Shown: in pieces, positions 48,011 through 59,260 of the stretch
Position numbering within the stretch: the first letter of the stretch is position 1
How the letters are laid out: the number at the start of each line of letters is the position of its first letter
Assembly: GCA_037903475.1 (NCBI GenBank)
Contig: JBAJFG010000566.1
Span: forward strand, 186,001-250,000
DNA: 64,000 nt
DNA from: Ancylostoma caninum
Taxonomy: Eukaryota > Nematoda > Chromadorea > Rhabditida > Ancylostomatidae
Reading direction: 5' to 3'
Program-made: the position numbers and the translations under genes
The notes under the pieces: model-generated
The model's input: the letters and a program-made list of their open reading frames with translations, nothing else
Database searches by the model: none
What the model was told of the DNA's origin: nothing

Positions 48011-49313
48011 TTCTAGGAGTTGACAGCGTATCGGAACATTTCTTCAAACGAGAGAAATTTCCTGGGAAAGTTCCGGGTTTGAGAGAAAAACCACGCCCCA
48101 ATGACAATTTCTTGTACCTGACAGCTCCTACAACAAGTCTCAACGAGTTCTAGCGGGATCAAACAGTTCCGTACTGAGATCGGTTTTTCGAGGATTTTAG
48201 CTTGAATTTGAGGTGATTTAGGCTGTCTTCGCTAAATGGTACGCATTTCTTGCTAAAACATCATTCGTCGTCTCACTAACGGTTATTTAAGCCACTTTTT
48301 CAGTGCTACCTGCTTTTTCTGAAAGAACCCTAGTATGTAGGTACTTAGTACCCCATTTCAGAATCCTGCTGGACTTAGTACTCCCCAACCGACACTGACC
48401 ACCTAGTGCTGCGCCCTGATGTCTCTAGTACAGATATTTTTCGCTGCCATAGATATGTGACATCGAGAATCATAAACTCATACGAATCCACTAAGGACTT
48501 CTGACGCAAATGTGATGTGATTTGAATCGTTGCTGTGAACTGATCCGCAAAGTTATGGCAAAATCCAGAAATCGGCTCGAAGCGCGATTCGACTGCTCTG
48601 GCAGCCGAGCATTTTTTTCCGGAACGAGAAAAAAACAGTATTGTGTGGAGATTCCTGTAGTAATACTGAAGATATATAGTGAAGCACAGATTATACTGAA
48701 TGAATTTTTCGTGGGTTTCAACTGTGGAGGCATCGCATGACTCACTGTACATATGACGTCCTCACACGACACCCCACGCAGTAATCCGTGAAATGAAGAC
48801 CGCACGTACTGATAGAACAAACTCTGTTTCGCAAACAGTTCAACTTTTACCACCTACACAATACCTCAGGTTTGAAGCCTGTAAGCGATAGATTCGATGG
48901 AAATCGTACTGCCTTGCAAGATTACACTGGGATAAATTTTACCTGAAGATACGCAGACGAAAAAAGTGAAATTCTCTCATTTTTCCCATATATCCAGACG
49001 TTTTCACGCGGATTAATATTTTTCCGTTGGGGGAAAAATTTCGGCGTACAAATCTTCTTGGATCGCAGGAAAAAGCGGGCACGCCCACTTTCGCCGGTTT
49101 ATCCCATTTAACCCATATTTCCAACTTTCTTGGATTCGACCCCAGAAAATTTTGATGGTGATGCATGCCAACGCAAACAGCGCACAACGACTTTTGACAA
49201 GTTTTAACTTGTTGGGAGTGCAGATTTTTGGTTACAATGACATGCTAAAGTGTGTGCCGTTACAGACGGCACCTCCTTAGAAGTAATCTGTACTATCTAA
49301 TATGTATGGTCCA

Positions 49314-49550
49314 TTAGCTCACAGATGGCGCCTGATCTGACATTGTCTGCAATTACGACTTTGCCTGCAGAATGCGTCTGGAAGGATATTTTAGCGGATG
49401 GCAGTGGGGAAACATAAGAGTGGAAGGAACCACACCATATGGATATCAAAAAAGTGCAAAAAATAGATCGGTTAGCCTAAAAATGGTGAAGTCGTAGTTG
49501 CGGACAAAGTCAGATCGGGCGCCCTCTGTGAGCTAATACATAGACTGTAT
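49314..49550. mobile_element. MITE family B, copy 3 (reverse orientation)
   Basis: The reverse complement matches the copies at 14021 and 45157, including CCACACCATATGGATATC and the GGCGCC-flanked ends. Four extra bases (CATA/TGTA) appear inside one end. Confidence 0.92.
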
Positions 49551-50029
49551 CTGTATTGCCCGAAAGAGGGCCATTATTCATGACCTCAGTTATATGTTTA
49601 TGGGCGTCGCCCAGATACTCCATGTACTATGCTATTACCACGCCCCTTATTTGTAGCATTCTACCACAGCACCGTTAGGTGCAGGTCGGACGAATAAAGA
49701 TCCGGACCAATCCGTGTACAACACACGAAAAGGGAGCCACCCATCCTCCCAAAATATAGGCGCCACCCAACCGCGTCAAAGCCACCATAAAGTGGTCCCG
49801 AAAGCGATGTGGATCCACATAGATCCACATGTGTGACCCCAGCACAAAAATTCTAATTTTCCGGGGTGGACTGCGCCCCCGGCAGTCGTGGCGGTGGTCG
49901 CGAACCGCGATCATCATGGCGATGACCGACGAAGTCTTTGAGTATTCATGTGAAGTATCGCGCATGCCCGCGCAGCCGAGGTTTTGTTGGCATTGATGAC
50001 CCAATCAGCTTCACCCTGTGACATGTGTG

Positions 50030-50195
50030 GGTCCACCGCGGATAGCCATTTTATTGCGGGTGCACCGCGGGCATGTGCGGCTCCACCGTGATCATTTGCG
50101 GGTACAGAGCCGTAATGACGTCACTCCCGGTTGTCCACCGCGGGCACGTGCGGTTTTATCGCGGGCAACCGCGGATCCACCGCGGGCAGAAAGTT
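50030..50195. repeat. Degenerate GC-rich repeats (CACCGCGGGCA-type units)
   Basis: Units such as CCACCGCGG, GCACCGCGGGCATGTGCGG and CCACCGCGGGCACGTGCGG recur six or so times. A TGACGTCA palindrome lies at about 50116. The patch is about 0.8 kb upstream of the ash-2 start. Confidence 0.6.
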
Positions 50196-50965
50196 TAGAG
50201 TATGTACGAGTGCGAGGTGAATGGCCTGGAAGGTGAAGGGAGAACTACGGATGGAGAAAAGAAGAACCAGTGAAAGGCGATGTAACGTGGCAATCAGTAC
50301 GTATCGTTACCACTGACGCCATCGCTTTCAGCGCCGCTTCACTTCAATTCATTTTGACAGGCAGTCTGACGACACCCTAGTTAAAGGAGGGGCCCACCCC
50401 ATTATCGTGATTGAGGTAACAGCAGATTCTGCATCTACTCGACACCCTGATTTCAGCGGTACACATAAATTGCCTCAAAATGGTCTATAAACCCTTCTTC
50501 CAGGAAGGGGTCTGTAACAGTTTGCTAGCCCTAGTTGACGTGTGAAGCCATTGATCTTATCGATTGGACACGCCAAGACTCGCTGGCAAACGCTGCAGCC
50601 GTAGCAAGCAGCCAGCAGAGACTGGAGCGATCCGCCTCCGGGCTCCAAAAATGTGGCCAGTTTGACCTTTTCGAAAACGAGGCTTTCGTCACTTTTGAGG
50701 CTGTTGATGTACATTACTAGGATCAACATGGGCATAAGGTCCATGATATGTTAGTAACTCCAATTCGCGAAACGAGGTGGGCCGCTGCCTCTAACAACGA
50801 TGCTCTAACAACAAGACCCACCGTCAGCGGCGTGTTGCGGCCGCGCCGCGCCACCTGCTGTGGTGTCGAGTTGGGTGAAACGGCTTCTCCTTTTTCATTT
50901 TCACGCTATTTCTTGTCGCTGTTTTGGTTATACTCCGGACTCCTTCTTTATATTAGTGTTTCCAG

Positions 50966-50978
50966 AGCTCATCGTATG
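50966..50978 (+). promoter_or_regulatory. ash-2: Probable trans-splice acceptor and start of ash-2
   Basis: GTGTTTCCAG is followed by ten bases and then ATG at 50976. The acceptor has no upstream cis partner in phase, which fits spliced-leader addition at the head of an operon. Confidence 0.55.
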
Positions 50979-53900
50979 AGGGGATTGAAGAGCTCGAGGA
51001 AGAATGCAGTTCCAACCTCAGTTTCGGACACGATATGCTACTGGTGCGTTACAAAGTTTTTTTTTAAGTTGAAAATAGTGGATTATTAATGGATTGGGCT
51101 TCTCGAGAAGTGAGGTCGCTGAAAGCCTGCCGCTTGTGTAGTATTTTTAAGCGAATTTTGGTTGGTGAAAGGATGAAAAGTTGCGAAAATGAGCGAACTC
51201 CGTACGAAGACCCGGTTATGGGGCTCCTGGCGGCCTATTCACGAACGTTTGCATTATTTCGCGATATAATTGGACTCATTGATACCAATGGGGGAAAGAA
51301 TGCGATTCAAGGTGCGCGGTAGGATCCCCATAACGGGGTCTCGCTACGGGAGTTTACAATCAGCGGGCGGTCTGGATTAATGATCCACCATACCCCATGG
51401 AATGTTCCAGCAAAACGAAGAATGTTCTCTATCTTCAAATGCCCTTGAAATATCTACGTCATTAGTAATCTTTTTTAATTGTTACCATCATTTTTGAATA
51501 TTTCCATTATCAGTTTGCATTTTCAGTGGCATCAAAGCACATTTTTTTCCGGTATTGTAAACGAAATTGTTAAGTGAGACCTGTGGACTCGTACATGTTC
51601 AACTGTATTCGCGGTACCAAAACGAACGGATGCCTGGTTAGCTGCAAAAACATGGGGAAAATATCATGTGCTCTGGCAACCTGTTCGGTCATACTAGCAG
51701 GAGAAACTCTGCTCCTGAAGCGGCGAGAGCGCTTAATTTCCTCAAATTTCAGCGACAAGGGACCAGAAACTTAAGTCTGATCCCTTGCTATCATATTTTA
51801 TGTACACGCTTTCTGTAATTGAGCTCGACTTACAGTTTTATGGTTTGTTATGTCTTCCACTGCAAGGACTGTAGCCCAACAGCTATGGAAGCTCGAAGCA
51901 CAGTTAATTCCACTCCTTAAAATGTACGGGCAGACTACCCTCTTCAACTTTTCACTAACGGGGAGACTACTCGCTAACCCTTTTTAGCTTTTCACTGTGT
52001 CGGGTGATGAGGGTAAAGTAAATACTGCTTCAGAATGTCCGCAGCCTACTCCCTTTCTCGCATTTTATTTTTTTTTTGTTTTTTTTTATGCAGTTCAGAT
52101 GTAGTGGAAACAGTACACTGGTTGTATCCTAACAATTCAGCGATGGCGAACGTGAAATTGGAACAATGGAGCTGTTTTGTTCTGGCTGCAACAAATGGTT
52201 TCACGGGAGATGTCTAAAAGACCTTAAAGATTTGTTAGTTTACTTATAGCTGTTGAGCACTCGCAGTTCCCACAAATTTTCATTATATTTTGTTGTTGTT
52301 CTAGCTATGGCTTGAGTTTTATGGTTTGTTATGTCTTCCACTGCAAGGACTGTAGCCCAACAGCTATGGAAACATGGGTGGCGAAACAAGCAAGTTAGTC
52401 GTTATCAGATTCTCTTTTCATTCCATCATAGTTGTTTGTTTTTACATATCTGTGTGTAATAGTACTTCAAGCTTAACACATTTCTTCAAAGCAATAATTC
52501 CTCCTTAATTTATGGATTTCTTATTCATTTTGTGTATTATTTTGTTTTTAGATTTTAGTCACATGTGTGTGACAGTGTTAGCGAACCTAACAGCAGAAAA
52601 ACTGAAGCAAGACGGCTTTCAAAAAACTGGCGAACATGTTTATTTCAAGTTAGTTCATATTTTGCATGCGTTTCATTCACTTCGTAATAGATTTGGTGTC
52701 GATATGAGTTCCATTGCAGCCTACAAGATACTATAATTCCTTACTTTGACGCCAATTGGGAGAATTTGACGTCAATGCCTAGAAGAGTGAAGAACACATG
52801 GCACACAACATTGCAGAAGACGTTGATAAAGGACACTGAACTCTTTAAGGTTTGCCATGATCTTGACAGTCCTTACTGTTGGTGGAGCTATCTCTTTATT
52901 TTATTAACATTTAGGTAAATCCTGAGGATGAAAATAGCTTTGCCCTTATGGAAACAAATCTGGCGGATATAGGACCTGTTAATGAGTTCGTGAAGCAGGT
53001 AAGATGACTGTTCCATTAATTCTTATGTTTTAAGTGGTAAATCTCACTTTTTTGTTTGTTTTCTTCCATAACTCGCTGTTGCCTTCTGTTTCAGCCAAAC
53101 CAGTATCACCTAAATTGATTCTTCGAGACACCACTCTTTTTAATCGTTGCTTTTGTCACAGAAATTTCCACGATGTTACAGTGAAAACTGTTTAGCGTCG
53201 TGTTCAGATTGGAAAGAAGAGCAATAGCGGTGAGAAGAACAATCTGGCATCCACTCTCGTTGGTGCGCAGCAAGGGATGGGCAGATCATCCGGTGCCGAT
53301 TCCGATGTAGATGGTGGACCAAAAACGCGTGGTGCTTCAAAACGACGGAACGTTGATAGTATCGGAACCGGAAAGAAGCCTAAACTGTGAGTGTGGAGCT
53401 TTTTTTGTGCAGATAGGCTACGGATCTGATCGTACTAGTTTGCAGTGGACGTCAATAGCTGTGGCCCATCCGCGGCCTCGAAAGGGACGCCGCGCTATCG
53501 CGCCGCGCGGCATAACCGATGTTTTCTGCTGCTGTTATGCTTTTTCTAGCAGCTTTTCTATCCGTTCTAAGGATTTTTGACCGAGTTGGGAAGAAAAGCC
53601 CCAGGAATAGCATTCTAACGGCAGACGACACCGATTTCTGTGCGGGCGGCGCGGTTGCGCGGCGCCCTTCTCGAGGCCGCGGATGGGCCACCGTCATTGA
53701 CGTCCACTGTACATGTTTCGCATCCTATTCGGAGCATCTGCTACTGGGGATGTTTTTTTTTAAAGCAGCACTCACGGGAATTCTCATCTCTGGAATGAGT
53801 AAACACTCATCGGGTAATCGGATGCTAGAGAGTCCCGGTCGAATGCACAGAGTCGTGAGAATTATGGTTGGCGGGAGTCACAAGTGTCAACGGGCACCAC

Positions 53901-56136
53901 AAAACACACGGAAAACAGCATCTTGATTTCGTGGATCACTTGCGCGTTTCGAATTATTCCAATTTAGGATAAGAGTTCTATCTCCCTTAAAACCCTGGTA
54001 TATCGCGGGATCTTCGAAATGAAAATTTCTGTGAGTGCTTTCACAGTGCCAGTGATTTTCTTGTGTGTCTTGTCTTTCAGTCACATTCACAATTCCAAAC
54101 ATGAAAAATTCTAACTGGCAATACGAACAGCATGACGTACATGGTTAAGCGATTTTGGCAAGGACTTCTTATTTGGCGTTATCCTCCTAATTCAATTCTA
54201 GTGCCACCGACTATTCTTCGTCAAAGATCGCTGCCGCTGATGGTTCGGGTCCTATCGATTTTCCGTTCAATAAGGAAGGCTATCGGTATTTCCTGGTAGA
54301 ACGAGACCCGAACGTCGTTGATAGGTAAGAGTATAGTCGACTACCACTCCTAGTAAATTCCCTGCATTTATTCCGTTTGAGTCATTTTTGCGCATTTCTT
54401 TCTCGATTAAATCTTTGATCTTTCTGCTTGCTCGTTCAATATCCGTTTCTAAATCTTATCTGCTCAGGCTTGGTCTTCTTGTTGGCAGTCCAAGTGTTGT
54501 AGTTTTTTCACCACAATTTTTTGCTTTCAAATGCTTACACGAGAACCATTTTTATGTACCTTTTGAAATTTTAGCGTTTCCACCTTTTTGTCATTGATTC
54601 GTCGATAATCATAAGGTGAAGCATTGAGAGCCATGAGCTTTTGAGTCATATTTCTAATCTTTCATGCCTCTTTCGTGTAAAACACAATGAGCAGTGTCGC
54701 GGTAGCAGAATTTTCATGCGCACTAAATTCAGGCTACTTTCGAAGTATTTTTTTGTCTCATTGCAACTGTCCATTCCACTCCGTTGCCTCTAGGTAGCTT
54801 TGTTAGATTGAAATTCCTCAAAATTTGCTTGAAGATCCCCCTATCTACCTAGCAGGAAGGCCAAAGTTTACTGTGCCTACCCGAAGAGAGGTATTTCACC
54901 TATTATTCAGGGCAAATACGGAAGAAGATGACGGGCTTACCCCGAGGATCATACCTCCATATTTGTACCGCCTACACCTGCAAAGATCTGTTTCAATTTC
55001 ACCGAATGATCGTGCACACGAGGTAAGAACATCTGTTCTCTCCTTTTTTTTCGTACAGGCTAAAATTTTAAAATTATAAGCACTATTCTTTTTAGCTGCG
55101 AGTTTCGGACGATCAGTTGACCGTAACCGGTTTTGAAGGTTATCGTGTTGCTCGGGCTACACATGCAGTTTCTAAAGGTACATGGTATTTCGAGGTAAAC
55201 TTTCTGAAACAACCCGAGGACTCTCATATCCGTATTGGTTGGAGCCAACCACTCGGTAAGTTGTTTTTTCCTCAAATGTCTTTTCTCACATTCGATGAGC
55301 CCTTGTTACTTCAGCAGTTGTCCAGTCCTGTATTGGTTACAACAAGTTGTCGTATAGTTGGCGATCGCTGAAAGGGACAAAATTTCATGATGCTATCGGG
55401 AAGAAGTATCAGTTTGGTGGATACAAGGTACCACTTCATTTTTCACGATGAAATTTCAAACATCACTCATCTTTTCGGATTTTTCCCTTTGGAGGCGTGG
55501 GCCAGTATTCTTTTGTTTTTTTTTTACAGGAGGGAGATGTTCTTGGTTGTCTGATTCACCTTCCCCATAATCCTGTTAAACCAGGTCCTTCAAATCAGTG
55601 GTTACCCTCTTCTTATAAAGTAGGTTTTGCTGGCTGCATCAATTTTGCGACGTTTTCACCTTTCTAGTTAATCTCGTATTTCAGGATCTACCACTTATCA
55701 ATTTTAAGCACAATTACTTTTATGAAAGTCATGATGAAGTAGCAGATGTTTTAAAATCGTTGGAACCGTTGCAAGGAAGTAGAGTAAGTCACGTTTTGTA
55801 GGCGATTCACTTGTTTCTCTGTCATTTCGCCCCGTTGCCATTCAGATTGAATTCTTCAAGAACGGCAAGCCTTGTGGTGTAGCGTTTACGGATATATACA
55901 AAGGATTCTACCATCCGGCTGTTTCCCTCTTTAAAAGTAATATTTATTAGTCATATCTTCAACGCTTCTAGATGCACGTGAATCTTTTTTCAGATGCTAC
56001 TGTAAGGTGCAATTTCGGACCGAAGTTGCAGTATTTGCCACCAGGTGCAAAGCCGATGAGTGCAAGAGTAGATGAACTTTATGTGGAACAAACACTAAGT
56101 GACATTTTATTTCTTGTATCTAACGGACATTCGTGA
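50976..56136 (+). CDS. ash-2: ASH2/ASH2L homologue, Set1/MLL H3K4 methyltransferase complex subunit
   Basis: Nuclear subunit needed for full histone H3 lysine-4 methylation by Set1/MLL enzymes. Exons: 50976-51043, 52141-52233, 52305-52393, 52552-52648, 52720-52849, 52915-52998, 53208-53386, 54202-54324, about 54807-54865, 54911-55022, 55096-55255, 55315-55427, 55530-55619, 55685-55783, 55846-55936, 55994-56136; about 575 aa. The N-terminus holds an atypical PHD-like zinc finger ([24 protein letters not shown]) and a winged-helix region ([28 protein letters not shown]). Next comes a basic linker (GASKRRN) and then the SPRY domain ([42 protein letters not shown]). The order matches human ASH2L, including the final [12 protein letters not shown]. 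All phases agree except the junction into the exon near 54807, whose start is unresolved. It is probably the first gene of an operon with the next two. Confidence 0.95.
51834..51890 (+). repeat. Exact 57-bp copy of part of ash-2 exon 3 inside intron 1
   Basis: Bases 51834-51890 are identical to 52315-52371, the part of exon 3 encoding [19 protein letters not shown]. The flanks differ on both sides. The left junction creates TTACAG directly before TTTTATGG. Splicing exon 1 to it keeps the zinc-finger frame, then reads ten foreign codons to a TAA. Confidence 0.9.
53443..53709. mobile_element. MITE family A, copy 2, in an ash-2 intron
   Basis: CAGTGGACGTCAATAGCTG at the left and the inverted TCATTGACGTCCACTG at the right, with the same palindromic interior as the copies at 38762 and 62900. 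The right flank is TA; the left flank is TG, so one duplication base has changed. It lies in the intron between exons 53208-53386 and 54202-54324. Confidence 0.9.
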
Positions 56137-56373
56137 TTCTCATTGTGATCTCCCATTGTATCTCTTCACCTTTCTTAATTTATTAATAGATGTCTTCTCA
56201 TCTTAGCACTACAATATTGCTCATTGATTTTTTTGCTTTCAAATCTTGATGATTTGTGAAGTAAACTTTCAATTTATTTATGCTTATTTGTAAAATGTTG
56301 TTTGCATGAATACCGATCAACAGCATTCTTTAACGTCAGTTTGCTGTGCGTAACGTTGAACTCACTTTTCATC

Positions 56374-56386
56374 CTCTCTTCAGTAC
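56374..56386 (+). promoter_or_regulatory. Probable SL2-type trans-splice acceptor of the HAGH gene
   Basis: CCTCTCTTCAG then TAC then ATG. The acceptor is 247 bp after the ash-2 stop, within the spacing usual for genes inside nematode operons. Confidence 0.55.
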
Positions 56387-59067
56387 ATGCAGAATGCTGT
56401 GCGTGGAGTAACCCAAAAAATGATGAAGGTGATCCCAGTAAGAGCACTGGAGGACAATTATATGTACCTTGTGTACAGCGAGAAAGACCTGAAAGGTTTT
56501 GCGGTCGATCCAGTTGAACCACAGAAAATCAAGGCTGCTGCAGAAGACCACAAGGTAGTGCTTTGAACTTTTCCGACCATCCTTTCACTCCGTTAACAAA
56601 AGATTTGATGAGTCTTCCAACGTAGCTGGTATTCGTTTGGTAACGAAGCTGGTATTCGTCTGGTAACGATTCTGAATTGATACTGGTCTTTGTTCCAATT
56701 CTTAACCGTTTTTCTTCTCTGGATATAGGTTTTATCATCTTGGTGTTCATCCTGTAAAAATTTTTAAATATCGCACGGTTGTTGATGAAAAAAAAGGTTT
56801 TGTGTTTGTTCTCCAGATGGATAAAAAATCACTGAGATAATTTATTTACTTCTGTAAAGAGTTGTGGCATAGGTAACATTACCCTTCCTGTTAAATCTGG
56901 TGGGAGAAATGTTGGTTGTTCATTGTTTTAACTATGCTGTTTATTCGTGCATGAGATAGCTTGTTTCGTCTAAATCCCTCTATTATGTGCAGCGTTCGAA
57001 TTATTTTCCTCAATGTCATCCTAGCGCTTCCCTCACACAAGTGTATGGCAAATAGCGACAAAAGAATGTGTCTGGAACAACGAGAGAGGTGGAAGAAACA
57101 ATCAAAAATATTTTCCACCTGAAAGGCTATGTACCAACTACGCGGCAGAAGTTTCAAAAACGAACTTCAAAGGAATTAGCTTTAATTTTCAATAAGTAAT
57201 AATAAATCTTCGAAAATAGCAATGATAGTAATTTACCGGTTTAGTTACCCAAGTGCGTAGGTATCCAATAATTTGGCATTTGACCATATCGGCGTGCCAG
57301 TGGTGATGAGGGACCATTATTGATTCGATTGCCGACTGATATCATGCCCGAAAAACGCGAACTAGTCCTATCTGCACGTTGAAAACCAAGTTGAACAAAT
57401 GGGGTACTTCAAGAAGAACTTCATGGTTTCTTCAGTTCATTCAAAGGCAAAAACCTCCATCAATTCTTTCTTTGGTAGCGCTGTGACGAGTTCTCTTGAG
57501 CTCTGATCAAGATCGTTACTAGGCTAACATCGTCTTAATCACCTTCTTCGGACCATGGAGGAAAATTTGCAGAATTGCTGTGGTAAATTCAAAAATGTGA
57601 TGATGAGGGGAAAGGACGCTCTCACAACAGAATTAGGACGCGTAAGTGTCATGGTACAGAATTAGTAGTGGATTAATTCATTGTCATCCTAATAAGTCTG
57701 AGTACTGTGCGCCAGTATTTTCAATGGTTCATTTTTTAAAGGTTCAATGGATTTAAGGGATGATGGCAATATAGTGGATGGGGGGGGGAGGGGGGCTTTG
57801 AGGGTGAGCTAAGTTTCATCCACGTTTCTCTGCAGTTGTTCATTTCTTGGGTATTTCTTCAGTTTTTCGTCATCTAATCAATCTGAAACGTTTTAGAATA
57901 ACACTATAGCAATCTTCTTTTTCCCTCTGGATGGAAGATCCTCTGTGAACATCAGAACATCACAGTTACATATGTCGCATTTGCAGGTGACAGTCGCAGC
58001 TGCGCTGGTTACGCACCATCACTGGGATCATGCTGGAGGAATGGGCGAGTTTCGCAAAATTTGGCCTGCAGACAAGGCCATTGTTTATGGAGGCGATGAT
58101 CGTATTGATAATTTGTCTCATAAAGTCGAACATGAGGAGAAGTTCACTGTAGGAGAAATGGAGGTGAGGATGAGAGTTTCTGTTGATGGCCCTGGTTGTC
58201 GGATAAAATGTCTACAGGTGACTGCCTTCAAAACACCTTGTCACACGAAGGGGCATGTCTGCTACTATGTATCTCACCCTGGTGACGATCATCGCATTTT
58301 GCTCACTGGTGATACATTGTTTATTGCTGGATGTGGAAAATTCTTCGAAGGTGAAGGATGTTTCTTTTATTTCTTACGTTATTTTTTATCTTATGAATAT
58401 TCAAGTCACATACTCTTTCTCTTTATATCGAATTCGTGCATATTACACACACTGTCCTCGTCTAAGAGAATTAGGAATCGAATATCTTGCGTAATCCTGA
58501 GAATCTTGTCAGCTCCCATTGACGTAGTTATGCGTTCACTGGTACAAAGTTTTGATTTTGATGCCACAGAGCTCTGTTTAATTTCTAGATCTGTTGCTGA
58601 GCTGCTGAAAAAAAATCGCCACAAATCCCAGAAATAATTGTCTTTCTACTCATAACGTTACTATTACAGGCAACGGTGCTGAAATGCATCGTAATCTGAA
58701 TGAAATTCTTGGAAAACTCCCAGACGATACTCGAGTCTACCCTGGACATGAGTACACCCTCAGTAATCTCAAATTTGCCCATCACATTGAACCTAGCAAT
58801 GAGGTGTGATTGGAATTTTCTTTGTAACAGTTCCTCTCTTATTTATGAAAATTCATAACTTTCCAGCATGTAAAACGTAAGCTTGACTGGGCAGCAAAGC
58901 TTCAAGCTCGTAACGAACCTACTGTGCCTTCTACCATCGGTGAAGAAAAGGAGACGAACCCATTCATGAGAACGTGGGCTCCGGAGATCCAACAGAAAGT
59001 TGGTGCCATTGACCTGGTACAGGTTATGGACCGAGTGCGGCAGGCAAAAAACAGCTTCCGAGGCTAA
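56387..59067 (+). CDS. Hydroxyacylglutathione hydrolase (glyoxalase II)
   Basis: Hydrolyses S-D-lactoylglutathione to D-lactate and glutathione, the second step of methylglyoxal detoxification. Exons are 56387-56554, 57987-58163, 58218-58350, 58670-58803 and 58867-59067, with all phases agreeing; the product is about 270 aa, close to cytosolic human HAGH (260). The metallo-beta-lactamase motif [10 protein letters not shown] opens exon 2. Further metal ligands sit in TPCHTKGH, in [15 protein letters not shown] and in [19 protein letters not shown]. The C-terminus [20 protein letters not shown] is the family's glutathione-binding end. No targeting peptide is seen, so a cytosolic location is likely. 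The start is set by the trans-splice acceptor three bases upstream and by the alignment of [10 protein letters not shown] with the family's N-terminus. It is probably the middle gene of the operon. Intron 1 (1.4 kb) shows nothing beyond a G-run near 57780. Confidence 0.96.
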
Positions 59068-59141
59068 TTTGCGCTTTTAGTATTATTTAATGTACGTTTT
59101 ACATTTTTTCACTTTGGTTAATAATGCATGTAGACTATTTA

Positions 59142-59147
59142 AATAAA
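59142..59147 (+). terminator. Poly(A) signal of the HAGH gene
   Basis: AATAAA lies 75 bases after the stop codon and about 110 bases before the next gene's splice-leader acceptor, as expected for 3'-end formation inside an operon. Confidence 0.7.
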
Positions 59148-59250
59148 GAGTTCAGTATGTGGTCGAGTGGTAGTTATGATACCTGCTTTTCTCAGATGCA
59201 GTATCTGGTTATCATTGCGGGGTTCTTGAGTCATGGATAACAATTTCTGA

Positions 59251-59260
59251 AATTAGAGGT
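59251..59260 (+). promoter_or_regulatory. Probable SL2-type trans-splice acceptor of dhps
   Basis: TTCTGAAATTAG then AGGT then ATG. It is 189 bp after the HAGH stop codon. Confidence 0.5.

Larger units (their letters stand above)
44432..50975. other. Repeat-rich spacer between divergent USP and ash-2 genes
   Basis: Both promoters should be in this interval. Beyond the elements annotated separately, a segment with GATGCGCAGAC...CAGAGTGCAGC occurs at about 45780-45815 and again at about 46690-46725, showing an older duplication. A run of G is at 45948-45960. No conserved protein is seen; frames at 46904-47171 on both strands have no family match. Confidence 0.5.

Noticed and set aside
53311..53926. 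ORFs on both strands ending or starting within the ash-2 intron
   Set aside because: They run into the palindromic MITE; the same false frames appear at 38809-39081 and 62830-63241.
58351..58637. ORF continuing past HAGH exon 3
   Set aside because: Read-through of the intron; the family alignment resumes exactly at 58670 after a good acceptor.
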